Shown here piece by piece: positions 15,311 through 24,322 of a DNA stretch of 64,000 bases. The translations under genes and the position numbers were made by a program. Under the pieces are notes generated by a model. The model searched no databases, was not told the DNA's origin, and saw nothing but the letters and a program-made list of their open reading frames with translations. Numbering within the stretch: position 1 is the stretch's first letter; each line of letters opens with the position of its first letter. Source of the stretch: Poriferisodalis sp965214215 (GTDB taxonomy: Bacteria > Actinomycetota > Acidimicrobiia > Acidimicrobiales > Poriferisodalaceae); the NCBI RefSeq assembly GCF_965214215.1, contig NZ_CBDCBD010000003.1, positions 1,612,001-1,676,000 on the forward strand, read 5' to 3'.

Positions 15311-18300
15311 TGCTGGCCGTGCTCGCGCTCTTCGCAACTGTGCTGACACCCGCTGCGTCGGCGCAGTCCAGCCGGTCCATCGGCACGGTGGTCGTCGCCA
15401 ACGGCTGGAGTTCTGCCGACTCGGCCGTCGCGTCGGCTCTCGCAGCCCTCGAGAGCGACACCCGCTCCGATGCAGTCGTGCTGTATGCGAATTCGAAAGA
15501 GCTCACGGCCCGCACTGCAGACTTCATCAAAGACCGCCAGCCGTCGGCGGTGATCCTGGTCGGCGGCACGGCTGCGCTGTCAACCGCAGTCCAAGATGAG
15601 GTGGTCGCACTGGTCGGCGGCGGGGCAGTACGGCGGATCGCAGGCGCCGACCGCTTCGACACGGCGGCGAGGGCAGTGCCCTCGAACGCCACTACGTTCA
15701 TTGTGGCGAACGGCCACAGCGCGGCGGACACCGGCGTGGCGGCTGCCCTGGCGGCGACAAGGTCCAATGCAGCGGTGCTGCTGGCCGACGCAGACAGCCT
15801 GACGGAACCGACCGAACGCATCATCCGCGAACAGCAGCCCGCGCAGGTCGAATTCGTAGGAGGCACGGTGGTGCTCGCAGCATCGCTTGTCGATCGTGTC
15901 CGCGAGCTCGCTCCATCGGTGCGCACAGTGCCCCGCCACAGCGGCGCGTCCCGCACTGACACCGCAGCAGCGGCCGTGCCCGACACCGCCACCACGCTGG
16001 TGATCGCGAACGGATGGAGTCCAGCGGACATGGGAGTTGCCGCTGCTTACGCGGCCGTCACCACCGGTGGTGCCGTGATGTACTCCCAGACGAGCACGTT
16101 GACCACGCCCACCGAGCTGCGCATCCAGGAACAGCGGCCGCGCGCGATCGTGCTCGTCGGCGGGCGCAACGCGCTCGACACCAGTTTGCATGCCAGCCTG
16201 CGCGCCATCGCCCCTACAGCGGCGCTTCACAGAATCAGCGGGTCGGACCGCATCGACACAGCAGCGCGCGCCGCGGCAGGCACGCTGACGGCCATCGGCA
16301 CAGATCCGCCGGCCGCACCGATATCGCTCACGGCGACCGCCAGGAACGCCAGTCTGGCCGTGTCATGGAGAGCGCCCACCAGCAGCGTCGGTGCTGCAAT
16401 CTCCGGCTACGTGGCGGAGTACCGAGCGTGCACGGCTGCGCTGAGAACCTGTACGTCGAGCCCGAGTTGGGGCGGCTGGATCGCACATGCCCATTCGGGC
16501 ACCGGCACCAGCACCACTATCACCGGCCTCGCCAACGGCACCGCCTACCAAGTGCGGGTGCGGGCCCGCAACATCTACGGGCTCGGCTCATGGTCGCAGA
16601 TCGCGTCGGGCATACCGGCAGTGCAGACAGCGAAGCCCTCGGCGCCGGCCAGGCTTACCGTGGAAGCCGCGAACGAGCAGTTGAAGGTGTCGTGGGCACC
16701 GTCGACGCCCCCGAGAGGAGCGACCGTCGACGGCTACGACGTGGAGTACCGGACGTGCGGTTCGAGCCTGACATGCGGCAACTGGACATCGCACAGCCAT
16801 CAAGGCACGGGCACCACCGCCGCGATCACCAAGCTGAGCAACGGCATCAAGCACGAGGTGCGAGTGCGGGCCCGCAGCGGCGCGAGCGCTAGCGACTGGT
16901 CGAGCACCTCCTCTGCAACACCTGAGGAGTTGCCGAGTTTCGAGCGTGCCCCAGCCTTGACGCCGGGCGACCGGAACATCCTCGTGCAATGGAACGAACC
17001 CGGATACTCCGGGTCGGCTGTCACCGACTACGACGTGCAGTTCCGGGCCTGTACCGCAACCGACGACGACAAGAACAATCTGACCTGCACGGGCGACAAC
17101 GAGGCTGAGGTCAAGGCGACGTGGGGCCCTTGGAAGCTGCGCAGCCACTCGGGCACCGGCAAGATCGTGACGATCACCCCGCTGACCAACGGCACCGCAT
17201 ACCAAGTGCAGGTGCGGGCCAGAAACGCCAACGGGCTGGGGCCGTGGTCGGCAGCGGCCCAAGCCCGACCTGTCTCGGTGCCGGAGAGGCCGAACACTCC
17301 CACCGTCGAGCCCGGCAACCTGCAGTTGGTGGTGACGTGGACGGCTCCGTCAGACAACGGCTTGCCGATCACCAGTTACGACGTCGAGTACTGCACCGGC
17401 ACATGCGCAAGCGACTCATCTGATTGGGCGGACGCCAGAGCCTCGGTCACCGACACCAGGCATGAGATCACCGGTTTGGACAACGGCACGACCTACAGGG
17501 TGCGCGTCCGGGCCATCAACAGTCTTGGCGGCGCGGGCAAAGGCGAGGGCCCGTGGTCTTCGCCCCGAGGGGGCACGCCGAGAGCACTGCCCGACGCCCC
17601 GAGTCCGCCGAGCCTGACGGCCGGTGACCGCGAGATCGACGTTTCGTGGGATCCGCCAACGGATGCCCACGGCACGACGATCACTGGCTACAACGTCGAG
17701 CACCGGGCGTGCACGGCAACGCCGAAAGATTGCAGCCCGACTCCACGGTGGGGAGGTTGGCGCTCGAGAACCCACACCGACCTCGACAGCCTCGCGTTGA
17801 CGATCAAGAGCCTCGCGAATGCCACCCAGTACGAGGTGCGGGTGCGGGCCCGCACCTCGAACGGCAACGGGCCGTATTCCGCAACTGCGAGCGCAACGCC
17901 GCTCGGCAAGCCGGATAAGCCAGCGACGCCCACGCTGACCACGGGCAACGAAACGCTGGTGGTGACGTGGAAGGCACCGGCCGACAACGGTTCCGCAATC
18001 ACCCGCTATGAGGTCTCGCATTGCGAGAGCACCGAAGACTGCAGTCTCGACGGAGATTGGTCAATACCAAGCCGGGTTGAGGGGTCCGACGGAGACCCTC
18101 CTGAGACCACCCACCGGATCACCGAGTTGAACAATGGCACGTCGTACAAGGTGCGTGTCCGAGCGGTCAACGGGCAGGGCGATGGACCGTGGTCGTCATC
18201 TGCTTCTGGCATACCGTCGCTGCGGCCGGACGCTCCCGCCGCGCCGACCGTGTCGGTGGGCAACGGTCAGATCGGACTCCTGTGGTCGGCGCCGAACGGC

Positions 18301-20157
18301 AACGGGCTGGCGATCACCCAGTACTACGTGGAATACCGGGCCTGCACGGCAACCGACAAGACCTGTGACGAGAATCCGACCTGGGGCAACTGGATTGAGC
18401 GCAGGTTCGCGGCCACCAGCATCACTGCGACAATCACCGGGCTGATCAACGGTACAAAGTACCAAGCGCGGGTGCGGGCGCTGAACGCCAATGGTGCAGG
18501 GCCGTGGTCGGATGCTGAAAGCGATATCCCCTTGGCCGCACCGTCGACACCTACCGGTTTGGCTTTGGAGATAGGCAATACCCAGCTCGTGGTGTCGTGG
18601 AACGAGCCGGCGTCGCGCGGTTCGACCATCACCGGCTACCTCGTGGCGTATCGCGACTGCACGGCCACACGGAAGGACTGCACTTCCAGTCCGAAGTGGA
18701 ACCAGAGGTGGAAGTCGGAAACGGTCGTCGACAAGACGACCGCGGAGATCACTCCGTTGGAGAACGGCACCGCGTATCAAGTGAGGGTTCGAGCAACGAG
18801 CGGCACTGGCAACAGCGGTTGGTCGCAGATCAAGTCAGCCGTAGTGGCTGCAGTACCAGACGCTCCGAGCATGCCGACACTGGCTCCCTCCAATCGTCAG
18901 CTCAATGTCGACTGGAGGGAGCCAGACGATCATGATTCGACGATCGAGCATTACGAGGTGGCTTACCGGGCCTGCACCGCGACCGGTGCCGACGCCACGA
19001 AGCTGACCTGTGACTCGGATCCGACGTGGGGGAGCTGGCGGCTGCACGGCGATGTTGGCGCCAGCCTGTCGAGGATCATCACCGGCCTGACCAATGGCAC
19101 CACGTACCAGGTGCGCGTGCGAGCCCAGAACGAGAACGGCTGGGGGCCGTGGTCACCGCCGGCGAGCAACAACCCTGTGGGCGCGCCATCAAGGCCCACC
19201 ACGCCGATGGTGACCGCGAGCGATGGCGAGCTGACGGTGAATTGGGTCCCGCCGCGCCGCAACGGTTCGGACATAAGCGGCTATGAGGTGCGCTACCGGG
19301 CCTGCGAAGCGACCAACTCCGACACCAAGGTTCTGACCTGCGCCTCGAATCCGACGTGGCCCACCGATTGGGAAATGCACAGTCATTCGGGAACCAGTAC
19401 CTCGACGACCATCTCGCCGCTGACGAACGGCACCGCCTACCAAGTGCGGGTCCGCGCGACCGCCAGCGACCGAGAGAGTCCGTGGTCACCTGCTGCCGTG
19501 GGCATACCGAGAGGCGCGCCCAGCGCGCCAGCCAGGGTCGAAGTTGCATCGGGCAACCGGTCTTTGATCGTGTCGTGGTCGACTCCTAGCGCGAACGGGT
19601 CAACTGGGATCGGCTTCAAGTGGCGCTATTGCGATTCCTCGGAGGATTGCACGAGCGGTTCCGATGACTGGACGACGATAACTTTGGGCGGTTCCACGAG
19701 GACCCGCACGATTTCAAATCTCAGCAACGACAACGCGTACAGCATGGAGATGCTCACCACCAGCACGAGCCACGGAGACAGCGACCCGAAGCCTTTGCCA
19801 AATGGAACGCCCGGCGGGCCAGGTCGACCTTCGCCACCTCGACTGACGGCCGGCAACACTGAGATCACCGTGACCTGGTTGGCGCCGACCATTAACTCCT
19901 CCGACATCACCCATTACGAGATTGCTCACTGCAAGGACGCAGACGAAGATGGCCGTCTCGACGACGACTGCACCCAGAGCCTCGACAACTATGTCTACGA
20001 CAACTGGATGCGCGTGCGTCATGATGACCCAGATGATCTCAGCCTCGATCTCACCTCTCTGACCAACGGCGAAAGCTACCGGGTGAGAATCCGTGCATGG
20101 AACACGCAAGGTATGGGCCTTTGGTCAAGCTGGGCGACCGCAACGCCCAAGTCTTGA
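15310..20157 (+). CDS. giant exported protein: cell-wall-binding (CWB2-like) repeats plus 12 fibronectin type III domains
   Basis: From ATG 15310 the frame encodes 1615 residues. A hydrophobic stretch (MLAVLALFATVLTPAASA) ends in a probable signal-peptidase site. Residues 24-320 hold three cell-wall-binding type 2-like repeats (VVVANGWSSADSAVASAL; VILVGGTAALS; RIAGADRFDTAARA). Residues about 335-1613 contain twelve fibronectin III domains, counted by their VSW/VTW-type strand and the recurrent NGTAYQVRVRARN motif; several share an ACTAT insert with paired cysteines. No sortase motif or C-terminal membrane anchor is present, so wall attachment should be through the N-terminal repeats. The likely role is adhesion or extracellular polymer binding. 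The probable native start is upstream, separated by a G7 frameshift. Confidence 0.88.
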   Translation: MLAVLALFATVLTPAASAQSSRSIGTVVVANGWSSADSAVASALAALESDTRSDAVVLYANSKELTARTADFIKDRQPSAVILVGGTAALSTAVQDEVVALVGGGAVRRIAGADRFDTAARAVPSNATTFIVANGHSAADTGVAAALAATRSNAAVLLADADSLTEPTERIIREQQPAQVEFVGGTVVLAASLVDRVRELAPSVRTVPRHSGASRTDTAAAAVPDTATTLVIANGWSPADMGVAAAYAAVTTGGAVMYSQTSTLTTPTELRIQEQRPRAIVLVGGRNALDTSLHASLRAIAPTAALHRISGSDRIDTAARAAAGTLTAIGTDPPAAPISLTATARNASLAVSWRAPTSSVGAAISGYVAEYRACTAALRTCTSSPSWGGWIAHAHSGTGTSTTITGLANGTAYQVRVRARNIYGLGSWSQIASGIPAVQTAKPSAPARLTVEAANEQLKVSWAPSTPPRGATVDGYDVEYRTCGSSLTCGNWTSHSHQGTGTTAAITKLSNGIKHEVRVRARSGASASDWSSTSSATPEELPSFERAPALTPGDRNILVQWNEPGYSGSAVTDYDVQFRACTATDDDKNNLTCTGDNEAEVKATWGPWKLRSHSGTGKIVTITPLTNGTAYQVQVRARNANGLGPWSAAAQARPVSVPERPNTPTVEPGNLQLVVTWTAPSDNGLPITSYDVEYCTGTCASDSSDWADARASVTDTRHEITGLDNGTTYRVRVRAINSLGGAGKGEGPWSSPRGGTPRALPDAPSPPSLTAGDREIDVSWDPPTDAHGTTITGYNVEHRACTATPKDCSPTPRWGGWRSRTHTDLDSLALTIKSLANATQYEVRVRARTSNGNGPYSATASATPLGKPDKPATPTLTTGNETLVVTWKAPADNGSAITRYEVSHCESTEDCSLDGDWSIPSRVEGSDGDPPETTHRITELNNGTSYKVRVRAVNGQGDGPWSSSASGIPSLRPDAPAAPTVSVGNGQIGLLWSAPNGNGLAITQYYVEYRACTATDKTCDENPTWGNWIERRFAATSITATITGLINGTKYQARVRALNANGAGPWSDAESDIPLAAPSTPTGLALEIGNTQLVVSWNEPASRGSTITGYLVAYRDCTATRKDCTSSPKWNQRWKSETVVDKTTAEITPLENGTAYQVRVRATSGTGNSGWSQIKSAVVAAVPDAPSMPTLAPSNRQLNVDWREPDDHDSTIEHYEVAYRACTATGADATKLTCDSDPTWGSWRLHGDVGASLSRIITGLTNGTTYQVRVRAQNENGWGPWSPPASNNPVGAPSRPTTPMVTASDGELTVNWVPPRRNGSDISGYEVRYRACEATNSDTKVLTCASNPTWPTDWEMHSHSGTSTSTTISPLTNGTAYQVRVRATASDRESPWSPAAVGIPRGAPSAPARVEVASGNRSLIVSWSTPSANGSTGIGFKWRYCDSSEDCTSGSDDWTTITLGGSTRTRTISNLSNDNAYSMEMLTTSTSHGDSDPKPLPNGTPGGPGRPSPPRLTAGNTEITVTWLAPTINSSDITHYEIAHCKDADEDGRLDDDCTQSLDNYVYDNWMRVRHDDPDDLSLDLTSLTNGESYRVRIRAWNTQGMGLWSSWATATPKS

Positions 20158-20665
20158 CCTAGCGGGTCGCGCTCCTTGCGACTGAGATCGTGCGTCAAGA
20201 TGCGCGCAATCTGTGCCCCGCCGCCCGGGCGTAGCATTCGATCCGTTCCCGTTGGGAGGGAGGGAACCCTCTGCTCCGGGGTGTTCTTCGCCCGGGCTCA
20301 GGAGGAGCCCGGTGGCTGGCCCATATCGTCGCTCGAAGCGCCTGCCGACTGTGTGAAGTCTGGGCCATTGTGGCCCGTCCGCCATGCTTCATGTGCGGGC
20401 GGGTTCAGCATGAATTCGGGTGGGATGCGGAGTCACCTCGATGCGGGTTGCAGAACCCGGATCGGTTGGGTTCCGAGAAGATGCCCGAGGTCGATGCCGG
20501 GATCGGTCACGAAGCCCATTACGGCCACACCACGAGCAACCAGCCCGTCTTGACCCATGTCTCGACTGATGCCGGCATCGGTCTTCGCTGAGCGCCGCCG
20601 CGCTCGGCAGCGCTACGAGTTTGTCCACGGCCGCTGCCGAGGTGGGCTACACGTCTGCTGCGCGG
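20158..20665. other. intergenic region with a copy of the paa promoter element
   Basis: No gene is supported in these 500 bases. At 20226-20242 the 17-mer CGGGCGTAGCATTCGAT matches exactly the sequence upstream of paaA (21540-21556), and both are followed about 15 bases later by a purine-rich GAGGGAGG. Downstream of the copy, frames are short and I recognise none. It looks like a duplicated promoter whose gene has been lost, or a regulator site used twice. Confidence 0.5.
20226..20242 (+). repeat. 17-base copy of the paaA upstream element
   Basis: Identical to 21540-21556. It contains TAGCAT, a good -10 hexamer by the TANNNT rule, and like the paaA copy is followed by a ribosome-binding-like GGGAGGGAGG. 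Here no start codon follows at a suitable distance. Confidence 0.75.
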
Positions 20666-21277
20666 CTATTGGGCCTCGCCGTCGGGAGACTCGGGGGTGA
20701 CGACGCTGCGAGGCAGCCCGGCCGCGGTTTCGAGGCGAGCGAGACGATCGGTGTGATCGAGCAGGGTTGCGTTGATCTCGCGGAAACCAGCCTGCATCTC
20801 GGCACGCAGGCTCCCGATCTCGGTTTGCATCTCGGCACGCAGGCTCCCGATCTCGGTTTGCATCTCGGTGCGCAAGGTTCCGATCTCGGTTCGTAGTCCT
20901 CCGATTTCGGACTGCATCTCGGTTCGCAGTCCTCCGATTTCGGACTGTATCTCGGCGCGTAACTCGGCTGCCACGGCGTCGATGCGTGCGCCTTGGGTGT
21001 CGAGGCGGTCGCCGACGGTGTCGATGCGGTCACCGAGGGAGCTGATCTGCCACATCAGCATGCTGAACATCGCTGTCGCCAACGCCGCAGCTAGGACGCT
21101 CAGAATCCCATTGCGTGACACCGCGGCGCTCGCCTCACTCGACTTCTTGCCGCCGAGTGCGCCTCTCGCAGCCGCAGCGCTCGGTGCCTGGCCCGCGTCG
21201 GGCTGCGCTGATGCCTCGGTGGCGGCTTCGTGTTCGTCAGGGTCGGTCATGGCGGCGGTGTCGACTGGTGTGGGCAT
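20666..21277 (-). CDS. membrane-anchored coiled-coil protein with 11-residue repeats
   Basis: I choose ATG 21277 (GAGG 4 bases upstream); ATG 21250 is the alternative. The 203-residue product has an Ala/Glu-rich N-terminus, one transmembrane helix (GILSVLAAALATAMFSMLMW) and then a long coil. The coil contains repeated 11-residue units of the type EIGSLRAEMQT, encoded by 33-base DNA repeats between about 20790 and 20960. It ends LDHTDRLARLETAAGLP. Such hendecad coils (DUF1640/apolipoprotein-like) assemble as trimers or tetramers. The protein is divergent from the paa operon. Unit number probably varies between strains. Confidence 0.7.
   Translation of the reverse strand: MPTPVDTAAMTDPDEHEAATEASAQPDAGQAPSAAAARGALGGKKSSEASAAVSRNGILSVLAAALATAMFSMLMWQISSLGDRIDTVGDRLDTQGARIDAVAAELRAEIQSEIGGLRTEMQSEIGGLRTEIGTLRTEMQTEIGSLRAEMQTEIGSLRAEMQAGFREINATLLDHTDRLARLETAAGLPRSVVTPESPDGEAQ
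20790..20960. repeat. 33-base tandem repeats inside the coiled-coil gene
   Basis: Units such as TCTCGGCACGCAGGCTCCCG followed by ATCTCGGTTTGCA recur with small changes four to five times. The period of 33 bases keeps the reading frame and adds 11 residues per unit. Confidence 0.8.
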
Positions 21278-21582
21278 CGGGCCTCGCTGAGCGTCGCGGC
21301 GCTTCAAAGCGCACGTTCGGTTCCGGGTAGGTCGCCGCACAAGCCGGGCAACGAGGCTGTTGCCAACATAGCTGCCCGCTTCTCGCCGAATCGAACCATT
21401 TGTATGTCGCAGCGCAATGGTCGCGGCGCGGGTGACCTGCGCTGGCTGCGCCGCAGCCCGGCACTCGAACGGCGCGCGGACATTTGGGGAACGCCGTACC
21501 CGAGCGGAGCGTGTACGTGCGGATAGCTCCGTAGCCGGGCGGGCGTAGCATTCGATTTGTACCCCTTGGCAGGGAGGTGCCT
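21278..21582. other. divergent intergenic region before the paa operon
   Basis: These 305 bases separate the coiled-coil gene from paaA. The only feature I can support is the promoter-like element at 21540-21556 close to paaA. No gene or operator palindrome is evident. Confidence 0.4.
21540..21577 (+). promoter_or_regulatory. paa operon promoter and ribosome-binding site
   Basis: TAGCAT at 21546-21551 fits the actinobacterial -10 consensus. Transcription would start around 21558, giving a short leader with AGGGAGG at 21571-21577, five bases before the paaA ATG. The first 17 bases are duplicated at 20226. No clear -35 hexamer or PaaR-type operator is seen. Confidence 0.5.
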
Positions 21583-22503
21583 ATGCGCAGCTGGGACTCG
21601 ATGGACGACTTCGAGGCGTTTCTGGACGGCGGCGGGCTCGTGGAGCCAGGCGACGACATGCCCGACGCATACCGCGAGGCGGTGTTCCGGTTCATCGAGC
21701 TGCACGCGAACAGCGAGTACATGGGCGGGCTCACCGAGCGCGACTGGATCGCGAAGGCGCCGGGCCTTGCCAACAAGCTGACGGCGCTGGCCAAGACCCA
21801 GGACGAAATCGGCCACGCGCACCTGCTGTACATGGTCGCCGCAGACATGGGCATGAAGACCCGTGACGAGATGACCGCCGACCTGCTCGCCGGCCGCACC
21901 ACTTTCCACAACGTGTTCCACTATCGGGCCTACTCGTGGGGCGATCAAATCGCGATCGCCTACCTGGTCGATGCTGCGGCGCTCGCCAGCCAGCAGGCCG
22001 TGTTCAAGAACTGCAGTTACGGGCCCTACAAGCGCATCCTGCGGCGGATCATCGCCGAGGAAGGCTTCCATATGCGCAACGGCGAGGAGCTGCTGCTGAA
22101 GATGGCTAAAGGCACCCCTGCGCAGCACGAGATGATGCAGGAGAGCATCGACCGGTGGTGGTGGCCGTCAGTGCAGCTGTTCGGCCCCGACACCCGCCCA
22201 GACGACGTGCTGCTGCGCTGGCACATCAAGTCTGAGCGCAACGAGGTGCTGCGTGACCGGTTCGTTCAGAAGATGGTGCCGCAGCTGCAGGCGGCCGGCT
22301 TCACCATTCCCGACCCGGACCTGCGCCAAGATGCTGACACCGGACGCTGGATCAGCGGGAAGATCGACTGGGATGCCCTCAAAGCGGCGATCGCAGGCCG
22401 GGGGCCAGACAGCGAACGGCGTCTGCGCGATGCGCGCAACGCCTGGGACGGTGCGGCATGGGTTCGTACCGCACTCGACGAAGCAGCGGCGGTGCCTGCA
22501 TGA
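21583..22503 (+). CDS. paaA: 1,2-phenylacetyl-CoA epoxidase subunit A (catalytic)
   Basis: A 306-residue protein from ATG 21583 with AGGGAGG five bases upstream. The ferritin-like di-iron fold is shown by AKTQDEIGHAHLLYMVAADM (DExxH) and IIAEEGFHMRNGEELL (EExxH), with WGDQIAIAYLVDAAALASQ and the WWWPSVQLFGPD region typical of PaaA. It uses O2 and electrons from PaaE to epoxidise the aromatic ring of phenylacetyl-CoA. It is the first gene of an operon whose later genes overlap by one to four bases. Confidence 0.93.
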   Translation: MRSWDSMDDFEAFLDGGGLVEPGDDMPDAYREAVFRFIELHANSEYMGGLTERDWIAKAPGLANKLTALAKTQDEIGHAHLLYMVAADMGMKTRDEMTADLLAGRTTFHNVFHYRAYSWGDQIAIAYLVDAAALASQQAVFKNCSYGPYKRILRRIIAEEGFHMRNGEELLLKMAKGTPAQHEMMQESIDRWWWPSVQLFGPDTRPDDVLLRWHIKSERNEVLRDRFVQKMVPQLQAAGFTIPDPDLRQDADTGRWISGKIDWDALKAAIAGRGPDSERRLRDARNAWDGAAWVRTALDEAAAVPA

Positions 22504-23162
22504 GCGACACCCGCAGCGAGGCCGCAGCAGGGGCGCCGATGGCGGCTCGCAGCGCCGATGAGGAAGCGGCGGCCGGGTGCTCCGCTGCCACGCAGAACGC
22601 GACAAGCGAGCGCTCCGTTGCCGGGCAGAACGCGAGCATGCGCGTCGCTGTTGTGCAGACTCCCTCGACTAGGGCCGACGTGGAGACGGCGGTGTTCGAC
22701 GCGGTGTCGTCGGTATGCGATCCCGAATACCCCGACGTGACCATCGCCGAGCTGGGCATTCTGGAGAGCGTCTCAACGGCCGACGACGGCTCGGTTGTGC
22801 GCATCGAGTTGGTGCCGACCATGCTCGGCTGCCCAGCCCTCGATGTGATCCGGCGCGATGTGGCGGCCGCGGCGCAGTCGGCTTGCGTCGGCGTCGAGGC
22901 CCGAATCGAGGTGGTGTTCGTGGCCGACCCCGTGTGGACGCCCGACCGAATCGCGCCGTCGGCGGTCGACTTCATGGCCCGCGAATACTCCGTGGCAGTC
23001 CGCAGCGCTTTGACCGATGCGACATGCCCTATCTGCGGCAACGCTGCACTCGAGCATCGCTCAGACTTCGGGCCGACACCGTGTCGCAGCGTGGAGTGGT
23101 GCCCGAGCTGTCGCAACCCGATCGAGGTCGTCGGCAGGGTCGACATAGCGGTGTCGGCGTGA
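22500..23162 (+). CDS. paaD: phenylacetyl-CoA epoxidase assembly protein PaaD (MIP18 family)
   Basis: Starts at ATG 22500, overlapping the paaA stop. The first 50-60 residues are an Ala/Ser-rich extension not usual for the family. A MIP18/DUF59 domain follows (VFDAVSSVCDPEYPDVTIAE, VRIELVPTMLGCPALDVIRR). The C-terminus carries PaaD-type zinc cysteines (TCPICGNAALEHRSDFGPTP, EWCPSCRNPIE). PaaD helps assemble the iron centre of the epoxidase. The order A-D-B-C differs from the Escherichia coli A-B-C-D-E order. Confidence 0.9.
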   Translation: MSDTRSEAAAGAPMAARSADEEAAAGCSAATQNATSERSVAGQNASMRVAVVQTPSTRADVETAVFDAVSSVCDPEYPDVTIAELGILESVSTADDGSVVRIELVPTMLGCPALDVIRRDVAAAAQSACVGVEARIEVVFVADPVWTPDRIAPSAVDFMAREYSVAVRSALTDATCPICGNAALEHRSDFGPTPCRSVEWCPSCRNPIEVVGRVDIAVSA

Positions 23163-23428
23163 AGACCTACGAGGTGTTCCTCAAGCGCCCCGGCAAGGAT
23201 CCGTTCACTCACGTCGGCGCGCTCGAAGCGCCCGATGACGAACTGGCGCTCAGTTTCGCCCGCGACTGCTACACACGGCGATCCGAGGGGGAGCAGATGT
23301 GGGTGGTAGCCCGGGAAGACCTGCTCACCGCCGATCCTGTCGAGCTCGAAATGGCAGATCGCTCTCATCGCCACAACGACGGTGCGCTGCTGCGGGATCT
23401 GCGCAAGGCAGGAGACTCACCCACCTGA
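23159..23428 (+). CDS. paaB: 1,2-phenylacetyl-CoA epoxidase subunit B
   Basis: An 89-residue protein from GTG 23159 (GTGA overlap with paaD). It begins KTYEVFLKRPGKDPFTHVGA and continues DELALSFARDCYTRRSEGEQ, MWVVAREDL, the compact fold of PaaB. PaaB has no catalytic residues and bridges PaaA-PaaC heterodimers. Its small size and position between paaD and paaC are consistent. Confidence 0.9.
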   Translation: MKTYEVFLKRPGKDPFTHVGALEAPDDELALSFARDCYTRRSEGEQMWVVAREDLLTADPVELEMADRSHRHNDGALLRDLRKAGDSPT

Positions 23429-24201
23429 TGAGCGTCGTCGATGTAGCAGGCGCACCCGACGCGCACCAATTGGTGCTGGCGTTTGCCGACGACGAGCTGT
23501 GTGTCGGCCAGAACCTCGCGTGGTGGATTGCTGTCGGTCCGTTCCTCGAGGAGGACTTGGCGCTGACCTCGATCAGCCAGGACGAGCTGGGCCACGCCCG
23601 GGCGCTCTTTGGGCTGCTCAGCGACGACATCGACGAACTGGCCTACGGCCGCCAGCCCCATGAGTACCGCAGCGCGCATCTCACCGAGCTGCCGTGCCGT
23701 GACTGGGGCGAGACCTTGGTCCGGCATTTCTTGTACGACACCGCTGAGAGCATTCGATGGGCGGCGCTGGCCGACTCGTCGTGGGAAGCCCTCGGCGCCG
23801 TTGCGCGCCGAGCCCTGGCCGAGGAACGGTCGCATCTGCGTCACGCCTCTGGGCTGCTCTCGCGGCTGCTGCGCACCGAGTCGGGCTGTTCCCAACTGCT
23901 CCCGCTGTTCGACCAGTTTGTGCCGATGGCCTGCGAGCTGTTCGACCTTCCTCCGCGCTGCGACGCAGATGGCCTCGTGGCCGCGGGGGTCATGTCCCGC
24001 CCAGTGAGCGAGCAGCGCGTCGAGTGGCAAGCGACGGTCGACGAGGCGCTCGCTCAGGCAGGGCACCAGCCCCAGTGGCCTGCACACCGTGACGAGCCCC
24101 TGCCGGCGAGCGGTCGAGCCGGCGGGCGCTCGCCTCACTTTGCAGCGCTGCACGCCGAGATGGTTGAAGTGCTCTCGATTGACGCATCGGCAGTCTGGTA
24201 G
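23428..24201 (+). CDS. paaC: 1,2-phenylacetyl-CoA epoxidase subunit C (structural)
   Basis: A 257-residue ferritin-like protein starting at ATG 23428 (one-base overlap with the paaB stop). Helices with SISQDELGHARALFGLL and ALAEERSHLRHASGLL correspond to the di-iron site positions, and LPCRDWGETLVRHFLYDTAE is typical of PaaC. PaaC forms the core with PaaA but is non-catalytic in characterised systems. It is the last gene of this operon; the reductase gene paaE is not adjacent and must be elsewhere. Confidence 0.9.
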   Translation: MSVVDVAGAPDAHQLVLAFADDELCVGQNLAWWIAVGPFLEEDLALTSISQDELGHARALFGLLSDDIDELAYGRQPHEYRSAHLTELPCRDWGETLVRHFLYDTAESIRWAALADSSWEALGAVARRALAEERSHLRHASGLLSRLLRTESGCSQLLPLFDQFVPMACELFDLPPRCDADGLVAAGVMSRPVSEQRVEWQATVDEALAQAGHQPQWPAHRDEPLPASGRAGGRSPHFAALHAEMVEVLSIDASAVW

Positions 24202-24322
24202 CGCGAACCCGTCAATTCGGGACGGCCTGCCACGATTCCGGATCCGTGGGCACCTGTGAGCAGGGCACGGACCTGCCACAATCGCCGGGGCTTGGCCCAC
24301 ATACGCGCATCGGAGTCGATTC

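Noticed and set aside
16300..20100. Regularly spaced repeats resembling a CRISPR or DNA satellite
   Set aside because: Spacing of roughly 300 bases follows fibronectin III domains; the conserved DNA is the NGTAYQVRVRARN codons.
20790..20960. CRISPR-like array of 33-base repeats
   Set aside because: Units are directly adjacent with no spacers and code in frame for a hendecad coiled coil.
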